Position numbers and translations under genes: made by a program | Assembly (NCBI GenBank): GCA_940671915.1 | Contig: CALNVZ010003426.1 | Coordinates: 47,650,573 to 47,714,572, forward strand | Length of the DNA stretch: 64,000 bases | Source of the DNA: Paracentrotus lividus | Taxonomy: Eukaryota > Echinodermata > Echinoidea > Camarodonta > Echinidae | Direction: 5' to 3' | The notes under the pieces: generated by a model | Seen by the model: only the letters and a program-made list of their open reading frames with translations | The model's database searches: none | What the model was told of the DNA's origin: nothing | Shown here: positions 55,781 through 64,000 of the stretch, piece after piece | How the letters are laid out: every line of letters starts with the position of its first letter | Position numbering within the stretch: the first letter of the stretch is position 1

Positions 55781-58700
55781 GTAAGTTTGCTTTATATATT
55801 TCCTTTTCAAAAAGTATCGCTTTTTAGTGAGCGATGGATGTTTTTTGACACATACAAGGTTGATATCCTTTTCTGTTTCTGTTTCTGTTAAAGTTAAACT
55901 CGTGTAGCCAGGAACTCGGAAAGCAGCTTTCAAAGCTGATCAACACCAAGCTGATATACATGTATAACCATACATAGGAACCATTTTACGTCTAAGTTAA
56001 TCAGTCATAGTGGCTGACCTTATAGACGACATAAATTACTCTTGGGCCTTTTTTAATTAAAGTGGAGATAATGGTTGAGTTGGAATTCGAACTCACAACC
56101 TTGCAGTTATAAGTCCAATGCTCTAACCACGATAGACCAATTGGTCCTTTAATAACCCATTAAAGCTGTTGTTTTATGTCAATTGATATTTTGGAAGACA
56201 TAATTATGTCAGTGTTGGCTATAAAAAAAAAATGTTAAAGAAATTTGTTTGACGCAAATGCTTATTCCAGAGCCTGACCCCACATTTCATTCATACGCTG
56301 TCCGTCATTAAGGTGGAAATTTTGACCCCTGTTCCAGACAAATTAAAGACATGAGCCTGTAACCATAAAACTAGATTTAACAATGCCAACACTACACCCC
56401 ATGTGTGTTTCCTTTTGGGAGGACCGAGGGGGCCTTCGTCGCGTTAACAACGTTGGCCCCATAATTAAGAAATAATGACAAAAATGGGCATCAAGGGGGT
56501 TGACAAAACTTTTTTTGGGAAAAATAATCCCCTGGAAGATTTAGGAGAATGTCCATGATAACTGGTCCCGAAAACCTTAAAAATGGTCAAAAATATTAAA
56601 AGAAATTAAAGCCGGAGCAAAATCATATTGCGCCGGGGGAAAAAAAAAATCCATCTTTATGACGGACTGTTTATACAATACGGCTTATATTAGTCCTTTT
56701 TATATCATTGTATATAGAGTCTGTCATAAAGGTGAAACAAAATGCTTTGTTTATATATTTTATGAACAAATAATTTTATGGATTATTTAGGACATTGAAT
56801 TTACCAATTATTTTGATAATAAAACTGATGTGATGTATTAGGGGCCTATCAGGTTATTTGTGAATGTTTAGAATGAAAAGAAAGCAATCTGTTCATTTTA
56901 TGTGCCGGGTTATGTGTTGAGGTGTAAATATTGACTAATTGTGTCCAATCTATTACGAAATATCTTTTTTTTGCGCCTGTTCATGTTTATGATAAAAAAA
57001 GAAGATTTATTATTATCAAGTCTACATTAATTGTTCTATTTCACTCGTGATGGTTAGGCCTACATAAGTTTTGTTGCAAAAGAGTTCTATAATTATTTTT
57101 TGTAATGAGATGACTGCAAAGATTCGACAAAATACTGGTATGCCTAATGCCGGGATAGTTGAACAGTTTACCATAATTGTAAACACTGCTATCATGCATG
57201 GCTAAGGAGTTGAGAGCGAATATTTCATGAAAACAATATTTCGCTCCGTACAAAATCAGAAGCACGCCATCACCGTTTTGTGTCAGGAACGATGTTTTCA
57301 CGTCATTGGCTCAAATAACAGAGCCCAATCGATATCGCGCTGCACTGATTGGTCAGAAGTTTCGATGAATGCTCTGACGTACGTGATAGTGATGCATGTG
57401 TGTACGTATACACTTTGGTACAATTTCGGCTTAGGATATTTTGGCTTGAGAATTGATCACTTTTATTTAAATCGTCGTGACCAGGCGCAGATCCGGGGAA
57501 GGGCGAAGCGGAGGGTGTGTAGAGGATTGCATGAGAAATAAAAATCTGCATTCATTTTGTGCATGGACCCTTTGATTTTTTTTTTTGAGGGCCTATCGTA
57601 GAATGCAAGAATATAAGACAGGAAAGGCGTTAATTTCTGATGAAGGCCCCCCTTTTTTCTTTCGCTTGCTTGTCAATTACTTCCAGGCTGACTATGCGTT
57701 CATTTTGGATGAACGGCCCTTTTTTAATTTTATTTATTTATTTATTTATTTTTTGCTTTTCAGTTCTTTCCGGGCCGATTGAGCGACCACACCCTACCCT
57801 TATATGTAATATATGGTGACCTTTATGACGGCCAAAGGCCGAAAATTTTAACCCCCTGCCCCCCCCCCCCCGCAGCTTATCGCTCCGCCAGCGTGACGTG
57901 AAATTTTCTGATGGACCTTTTCGCTCGCCTGCCGTAACATGAACAAATTTTGATGTACCGTTTTCCTCCCCGTCAAAGTCCGTCTCTGGATCCACGCCTA
58001 GTGACAATTAAGTAAACTGCTCATTATCTAATGTATGGTCAAAATTTGAGCTTAGTAGGCCTACTGTTCAAGCACTATGGGGGTGGGGGGGGGGGCGGGG
58101 GTGAAGCCCCCTAGTTCCCAGCTCTACGGCGCCTGTCAAGTCATATTCGTACTATAGGAGTCTATTCTACTGCCCTTGAATCAAACTATAAGTACACGGT
58201 GCGATGTTGCTTTTTTTTTCTTCTAAAATGTATGTAGCCTATACAATCTGAATATTTCTCTTCATAATCACATAAAATCCTGAATAATTTCATTTTGTAA
58301 TATTTTTTTTTTTAAACACAGATTTCTTCCCCTTTGGACCGGAGAATGGAGATGATTATCTTCCACCAATCAACAATATCGCTTCGCCTACTATCAACTT
58401 AACATGGGGTATCCCGTTCTATAACCACAAATACTGGAAGATCTTTGTACGTTTAACCTTTTTTGTTCGATAGTTGTTTCTTTATTGGTTTTTCTATAGA
58501 AAGCTCATTATTCACAACTACCAGTATCATTATGACACACAAAAAAAGTCTGAAAATAATGCATGCTTAAATGAGCTATGCCCACGTTTGTCATGGACAC
58601 CAAAATGAGGCTGTGCAGGAGGGAATTCGCTATTTTATCCTCTGTTAATGGGCAGCCATAGCGATCAAAATCAATCATAGAAGAAATGAGCTAACTAAAA

Positions 58701-59960
58701 AGGCCTAAACCAAAAATCAGAAATAACCATCAATATTCTGCAAAAAAATGTAATGGTTAACCTTTTATGTTTTATTTTGTATGATGTTTGTTTTAACTTT
58801 TAATTTATTTTTGTCTTTGCCGATTTATGCCTTGCAGCCTCCCATAAGCAGGACTGTGATAGTGAATGGCATCCTTGTGTGTCCTTTATGGCGCAGTCAA
58901 ACGTACGACGCATGGCCAACGCACAATAATGCGCTGATTGTGCGTTACTCATTCGTCGAGCGCGCTTAGCCAACGATGTGTATTTGTTGCGTAATTTAAT
59001 ACGTGTTACCTATGTATACGCTCTGTGTGCGCCTGTCGGCAATTTTTTTTTCCTACAAATTTCAATGCGCTGGTCTTGCGTAGTGTACATGTGACTGCCG
59101 CATCATACAAGTGGGCATTGCTCAATGAAGCATGTATCATTTTCGGACTTTTTTTAATGTCATAATGATAGGTGAGGTTTATGAGTGTTTTCTACATACA
59201 GAATATACAGAATAAACTTTTCCCCCATGAACCATTTTGCTTTTTATTTGGTAGCCATTTCAGAAGTATATAGTTTTATTGGGACGTATAAAGAGTTTGA
59301 TGGTTGGTTCCTTTTTAAAGTAGTTACGAAACACCCCTGGTATAAAATAATAGTTACCAACTATGTTATTATGAGACTAATTGGGCTACCAAAAATTTGG
59401 TCTAATTTTCCATTTGCCTACTCACGTGGTCAAATGACCACTTAATCTAATAATGCCAATTCGACTAATAGTCAAGTTTTCTAATAAAATCCTCAAATGA
59501 ATGTTTTGTCTCTTGTCAATTGATTACATTAATCGACCAATTGGTTTTTGACCGTTGTAGACCAAGTGGACATCAAACGAAATAACCTTATAACGAAATA
59601 GGAATTAGCGTGTAATTAGTCGAAGTGACAGTTGGTCCATGAAATGTGACTAATGTGGGATGAGACCAAACGGGTATTAGTCAAATTGGGTTCAAACCAA
59701 TTGGCAATTTGCCTATATGTTATGATTGCATGTCTGAGCTTGACTAATTGTAATTTTCTTCCTTTATTACTATGGATATATATACAGGTAAACGATAATG
59801 GCCTTCTTTCATTTGAGAATGAATACACAAAATACGATACAGCACAACCTGTGTTCCCTTTCGGACCCGATCTACAGGTAAGATATAGGCCTATGTGATT
59901 TTTTTTTTCATTACCTGAAATTATATATCAGCAAAAATTGCCACCCCCAAGAAAGGAGAA

Positions 59961-60007
<47 letters not shown>

Positions 60008-63000
60008 AGAAGAAAAAAAAGAAAAAGAAAGATAAACAAAACATCAAAAGAAGGAAATAGGCCTGCATATTATGAAATTCATAAAATAATAAAATACACC
60101 AAAAAAAGATTTTATAACATCGAAATAAAGTTTCATGTAGGGGGCTATTATTTTTTTGGAATGCTTAAAGTTACACGAAAAATGAGCTTTCTTAAAAATT
60201 AGTTTTCTTTTCATTTGGCCACTTTTGTTAAGCATGTAGTTTTAATTACGCGGGGGAGGGGGGGGGGGGGTATGGTGATTAGTGGAAGAAATAAATTTAA
60301 TTGGCAATGCCAAAGACCAATAATACGATTCCATGATTGTAAGAACTTTGGGAAAAATCTATTTTAACGTTATTTCTGCCGATTTACACCATTATTGACT
60401 TTGGCATTTACGACCGTCCATAAAGGACATTATTGATTTTGACATTCATGGCCGTCCATGAAAACAGGATGGACTCAAATGCACCGCAGAACGGCTGCAG
60501 CAGACGATGAGATCTAGATCGAGGTAGTCTATCTAAGCGAGACCTAAATGAATCGTATGACTGAACAATTTTAGTTTTACACGTTTATTAATTAACGATA
60601 TGTCATGCACCTTTGATTGCAGAATGCAGAAATTCTTGTAATTACAAAATTCATTTTTGATCTCGTGATCTGATTTTCATGTGTTGAAACTCGATATAGG
60701 AAACTACTGATCGAGAGAGGATTCTGATCGCTCCATTCTGGGCCAACGTGGATATCAGTCCCGATCGTGGCGATGTTTACTACCGCCAAACAGAGGAGCA
60801 AGATCTCCTCGACAGGGCTTCGGAAGCAGTACACACGTAAGTGCAGAGCAAAGCTCACAGGAATGGGACTCTTACACTTCTGAAAGATATCATATCATAT
60901 AATGATATGATGATGATGACTGTAATCGATGAAGTTGGTAGTGGTGGTGGTGATGATGACGTTGATGTCGGTATTTGTTGGTAATGACATGATGATGATG
61001 ATGACTGTAATCGATGACGTTGGTAGTGGTGGTGGTGATGATGATCGTGGTAGTGGTGATGATGATGATGATGGCTGTACATGGTGGTGGTATGGTGGTG
61101 GTTTTGGTGGTGATGAAGATGATGATGATGACGGTATGTGGTGGTATAGGGGAGAGCGGGGTTATACGGAACATTTTTTACAAAAATGGCCATAAAACAA
61201 AGGCAGATTTATTTAAAGAAACAATAAACAATCAGCGTGAGTGTATATACAGTATGTATGCTACAAATGTTCCCCATTAAATTCTTAAACATAGTGATGG
61301 TTTCGGAAATAATCCATCTTCAACAAGACCATGTCAAGTGTTCCAACTAACCCCACACACGGGGTAAGTTGGAACAAGGTATGGGGTAAGTTGAAACATT
61401 GTGCATGGTATCTTTAGAATTATATTTAAACTTCCAACAACATTATTGCAAGGGTTCAGCTAAATTTTTTTTAATGATTCCAATTAAAATAATAAAGATT
61501 GGTGTTCAAATAATTTTTTTACTTCATGTTTTATTACACTTGATAGCATCCATTCACATACAGATATTCTGAAGTCCTGTGAAGTAGCTTTCTGTAATAT
61601 CCTTTGTTTAAACCAAAATAAAATTGTCCAATGAGCACTAATATACATGTGTAGGAATATTTGGAAACACTTCAGCGAATTATATGATTTTTAATTTTTT
61701 ATTCAGCTGAAAACTATTTACTTAGTACATGTTCCAACCAACCCCGTTCAAAATGTTCCAACTAACCCCAGAGGCCCATTTGACATTTGTAAGCTTACAG
61801 CACAAACGAGGGACAACAACATGTCATATATTTAACTTTTTTTGTAGCTTGGTATAACTGTTTGTTAATATATGATATTCTCTGAGATGATAAAACATTT
61901 GTAAAAATGACAAAATTTACTCAGAGGGTGAAAAAACAAACATTGCTTTCTAACTTCACGAGGCTTGAAGCATGTGTGCTGTCTAAAATTTGGTGGATGG
62001 GAGCTGCTAATAGCAACAACCTGATGGTAGATTTGCATAAATATATTTATAGCCGTTAAAGAAAATTGCAATGTTTCAACTAACCCCGTGTTCCAACTAT
62101 AACCCCACTCTCCCCTAATGATGATAAGGATGACTGTCATCGATGACCGTAGTGGTGGTGATAATGATTGAGGTTTTGTCATTGGTGAATACGGACCTTC
62201 TTCAAACACCAAAAAGTGTAGTGAAAAATAGTCTATATATTATATATATATATATATATAGTCGAAATAAAAACAAGAGAGAATTGGCGTTGCTGAAAAA
62301 AAACACTCTAATGCCAAGCTTTCGGCTATATAAAGCCTTCTTTCAGCAACGCCAATCTCCTCTTGTTTTTATTTCGACTACATTTTGCAACAAAGGCAGT
62401 AGCCATGTTAAACATTGTTAAAGAGTAGTTCCTTCTCACATATATATATTTATATATTATATATTATATATATTATATATTGAACAAAATTGTCTGCTGG
62501 CATCTGTATAATACATGAGAATAACACAGTTATAAAGGAATGCCAAAACATAAAATCATAGATTTTATAATAAGGAGCATAGCTCTCATATATATATATA
62601 TATAAATATTAAATAATAGTTCCACGTGTTGGAATGTAATACATAAAAAATAACACAGAAGTGAAGAACGCGATGCTGTATTTCCAAGAAAGATTTTATT
62701 TTCTTTTTCAAGAGATCAGACATATTTATATTTATATCATTTATAGATATATTTGGTTACATATTTTAATAATGTTTAATTTTACTTTGTTATTGTTCAA
62801 TCTCTGTCTGATCTCTTGAAAAAGGAACAGGGTTCCGAAAATTTACGAAAAGAAAATAAAATCTTTGTTGGAAATACAGCATGACGTTCTTCACTTCTGT
62901 GTTATATTATGCAATTGTTTTTGTTTATTTTGTGAAGGGGGTTTGTAGAATGGGACGATTTCCAAGCTAAAGTTCTCATCATTGCCACTTGGATGGAGGT

Positions 63001-63037
63001 GGGATTCTTCGGAGCGCAGGCTGACGGACTAAATTTG
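55708..63037 (+). CDS. NIDO-domain secreted protein, 5' exons only
   Basis: Exons 55708-55780, 58322-58446, 59788-59877, 60700-60836 and 62938-63037 join in phase. The protein begins MANGILVFAFCCFCVLQVEA, a clear signal peptide, then enters a NIDO domain at FFPFGPENGDDYLPP: GIPFYNHKYWKIF, VNDNGLLSFENE, ILIAPFWANVDI, DVYYRQTEEQDLL and VLIIATWMEVGFFGAQA. NIDO occurs in nidogen, alpha-tectorin, mucin-4 and SNED1, all extracellular. One N-glycosylation sequon (NLT) is visible. The domain's last strands are not in the window, so the gene continues past 64000 and which family member it is cannot be decided. Confidence 0.92.
56073..56138 (-). repeat. tRNA-like sequence (SINE head or tRNA pseudogene)
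   Basis: The minus strand reads GGTCTATCGTGGTTAGAGCA, then an anticodon-loop-like CTTATAA, then GAGTTCGAATTCC (B-box-like). Only 66 nt, and the acceptor and T stems do not pair well, so not a functional tRNA. Lies in an intron of the NIDO gene. Confidence 0.55.
57480..58004. repeat. Repeat related to 54370-54811, C-run and GGATCCACGCC end
   Basis: CCAGGCGCAGATCCGG at the left faces TGGATCCACGCCTAG at the right. Shares GGCCGAAAATTT, TATCGCTCCGCCAGCGTGAC and TTTTCGCTCGCC with 54370-54811. Contains a 14-base C run and TTTA repeats. Non-coding. Confidence 0.65.
58322..58446 (+). CDS. NIDO gene exon 2
   Basis: The acceptor is TTTAAACACAG and the donor TTT|GTACGT. It encodes FFPFGPENGDDYLPPINNIA, SPTINLTWGIPFYNHKY and WKIF, the opening strands of the NIDO domain. 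Confidence 0.93.
58490..59285. mobile_element. Diverged mariner-type element copy, interrupted
   Basis: GTGGGCATTGCTCAATGAA, ATTTTCGGACTTTTT, GTCATAATGATAGGTGAGG and ATTTGGTAGCC match the right part of 39646-40161. The left part (58500-58570) matches its left arm. A CG-richer insert of unknown origin (about 58830-59110) separates them. Confidence 0.65.
59355..59725. repeat. GACTAATTGG / TAGACCAA word-built repeat
   Basis: Words GACTAATTGG, GGTCTAATTTTCC, GGTCAAATGACC, TAGACCAAGTGG and GTATTAGTCAAATTGG recur in both directions. Inverse relative of 26580-26935. Lies in the intron just before NIDO exon 3. Confidence 0.65.
59788..59877 (+). CDS. NIDO gene exon 3
   Basis: The acceptor is TATATATACAG and the donor CAG|GTAAGA. 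Exactly 30 codons: VNDNGLLSFENEYTKYDTAQ then PVFPFGPDLQ. The V/YVNxNGxxSF motif is diagnostic of NIDO domains. Confidence 0.94.
59961..60005 (+). repeat. 45-base poly-A run
   Basis: A long A homopolymer followed by A/G-rich sequence. Possibly the tail of a decayed retroposon, but no body was recognised upstream. Confidence 0.9.
60700..60836 (+). CDS. NIDO gene exon 4
   Basis: The acceptor is CGATATAG and the donor AC|GTAAGT. It encodes ETTDRERILIAPFWANVDIS, PDRGDVYYRQTEEQDLLDRA and SEAVHT. IAPFWADVD and VYYRQT are the best conserved NIDO blocks. Confidence 0.95.
60895..61148 (+). repeat. GAT/GGT microsatellite with about 100-bp higher-order unit
   Basis: GATGATGATGACTGTAATCG then TTGGTAGTGGTGGTGGTGATG repeats twice and degenerates. 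It resumes at 62118-62172 after the element at 61149-62115, so that element inserted into it. His-rich and Val/Met-rich frames here are by-products. Confidence 0.85.
61149..62115. mobile_element. Word-built inverted-repeat element, GTTCCAACTAACCCC type
   Basis: The ends are GGGGAGAGCGGGGTTATA and TATAACCCCACTCTCCCC, with TA on each side. GTTCCAACTAACCCC recurs: inverted pair at 61340-61375, another copy at 61383-61397, a tandem pair at 61731-61770, and a tandem pair at the right end (62073-62115). The microsatellite on both flanks fixes the insertion boundaries. 967 bp, no coding capacity. Confidence 0.88.
62261..62378. repeat. Fold-back, GTCGAAATAAAAACAAGAG ends
   Basis: GTCGAAATAAAAACAAGAG...TTGGCGTTGCTGA is mirrored by TCAGCAACGCCAAT...TTTTTATTTCGAC. 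The loop has AGCTTTCGGCTATATAAAGC. Preceded by a TA run (62234-62260). The style recalls Penelope-like terminal regions, but I cannot confirm that. Confidence 0.7.
62651..62904. repeat. Fold-back, TAACACAGAAGTGAAGAACG ends
   Basis: The left arm TAACACAGAAGTGAAGAACG, TGCTGTATTTCCAA and CAAGAGATCAGACA is mirrored by TGTCTGATCTCTTGAAAAAG, TTGGAAATACAGCA and CGTTCTTCACTTCTGTGTTA. The right arm has an extra GGAACAGGGTTCCGAAAATT. Lies just before NIDO exon 5. Non-coding. Confidence 0.75.
62938..63037 (+). CDS. NIDO gene exon 5
   Basis: The acceptor is TTTTGTGAAG (pyrimidine-poor but phase-perfect) and the donor TTG|GTAACT. It encodes GFVEWDDFQAKVLIIATWME then VGFFGAQADGLNL. The alternative acceptor TTTGTAG 10 bases on would break the frame. 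The next exon, expected to carry the NTFQ-like end of NIDO, is not seen. Confidence 0.92.
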
Positions 63038-64000
63038 GTAACTAACTTGGTCTTAAAAACAGTAAAGGACGTTGTTATAATGGACTATATAATTAAAAAA
63101 GTAAAAGAGTCATAGGCACAATTTATTGAGAGTATATTTGGAAAAAATAAAGTTAGGAATCATGACACTAAATATCTAATTCAATGGGAAATGGCAGATT
63201 TAAAAAATAGTTGTTGGATAGTTCATAAAATACTGTCAACTTATGAATAAATAGGATTGGTTAGATCAATAATTATGCAAGGTTGTAGTGTTGCATCTTG
63301 TTGTTCTAGTTGTCCAAATCCTGGTTTTTAAAGGAGTAAAGTGGGGCATACCTGTACATACATGTATATCCGTGTCCATATATTTGACACGGATAATTCA
63401 TAAAAAGTCTTTAAAAGCCATTACCTAATCTTGGTGTATTATATATAGGTTGCTTACTATCATGACTATGATAGTTGCATTTTGCTCCCTAACCAAAAGG
63501 AGGCGACACAAATTCAAAAGTCGTTTAGGCCTTCCAATTATTATCATGTTACATTCTTTCATGTACATTGTAGGCTTCGGAGGAATGATTTTTTTGTCCT
63601 CGAATTGGTAAAAATATTTTACATTCAAATTTTTGCTTTTTCTGTTGATGTGTACAATTATCATAATTCCTAAGATTGTTTCAAAGATAATGCCGGAGGG
63701 TCACTAAAAGGAGACGTTGTCATCGATGGGTTAATGTAATGTAGAATGAGATTCAAATGCAAAACATAACTTATATAGCGTGTCCCACAAAAAATGCCAA
63801 TGGCAATTTACATGAGTATGATTTGAAAATTACTATATCATCTTGTAAATAATTATATGATCGTAAACTAGCATATATTTCATACTACTGTCTTAAATTT
63901 TATGCGATATGGTCCATTGAACACATAAAGTTGAGCCTTCTATCAGCACTCTTTTAATCACTCAATCCAAGTTTCGTTATTACGTCCAATAAAGTATGTA
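63038..64000. other. Intron of the NIDO gene, no further exon recognised
   Basis: AT-rich. An acceptor-like TATATATAG at 63448 precedes an open stretch (VAYYHDYDSCILLPNQKEAT), but it does not resemble the rest of a NIDO domain and has no clear donor. Confidence 0.5.

Noticed and set aside
56073-56138. Functional tRNA with TAT anticodon
   Set aside because: Only 66 nt and the acceptor and T stems do not pair; better read as a SINE head or pseudogene.
60855-61280. His-rich and Val/Met-rich frames
   Set aside because: By-products of the GAT/GGT microsatellite.
63449-63540. Next NIDO-gene exon after TATATATAG
   Set aside because: The translation does not resemble the end of a NIDO domain and there is no convincing donor.

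Overview
The window is animal nuclear DNA, most likely from an echinoderm (sea urchin-like). The evidence is spliced genes with GT/AG introns, many ACATGTA-rich stretches, a tRNA-headed SINE with an L2-like tail and (ATT)n end, and dense families of short inverted-repeat DNA elements. There are no bacterial features. The organism call is inference, because no database search was possible.

Layout. 1-4130 has no recognisable gene and differs in composition from what follows. 4131-10958 is repeat-bearing DNA, presumably the first intron of transaldolase. 10959-18991 (+) holds eight exons of a transaldolase gene (TALDO1 orthologue); only the N-terminal exon(s), about 36 residues, are missing. This gene carries three separate scars of partial exon duplication. 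18992-25380 is its 3' UTR and then repeats. 25381-43456 (-) is a spread-out, unidentified gene. Its last two exons and its first coding exon are convincing and the middle exons are tentative. Its introns hold a dead DDE transposase, an array of inverted GTCGGTCT words, a telomere-like tract inside an inverted repeat, and a 1.28 kb fold-back element. 46956-51454 (-) is a C2H2 zinc-finger gene with an intact 5' half and a heavily frameshifted finger region. 55708-63037 (+) is the start of a secreted protein with a NIDO domain (nidogen / alpha-tectorin / SNED1 type) that runs off the right edge.

The genes are unrelated neighbours and show no common pathway. Transaldolase is a housekeeping enzyme of the non-oxidative pentose phosphate pathway, the zinc-finger gene would be a nuclear DNA-binding protein, and the NIDO gene an extracellular matrix protein.

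The most unusual content is a class of inverted-repeat elements, each built from many direct and inverted copies of its own short word. Three elements (8150-9543, 30148-31095, 61149-62115) share the ends GGGGAGA...TCTCCCC, TA target duplications and nearly the same internal plan, yet each uses a different word throughout. Other word-built elements are the GTCGGTCT array (29849-30145), a hAT-type element full of ATTATCGTAC (22055-22355) and a TAGACCAA / CCAATTAGTC family.
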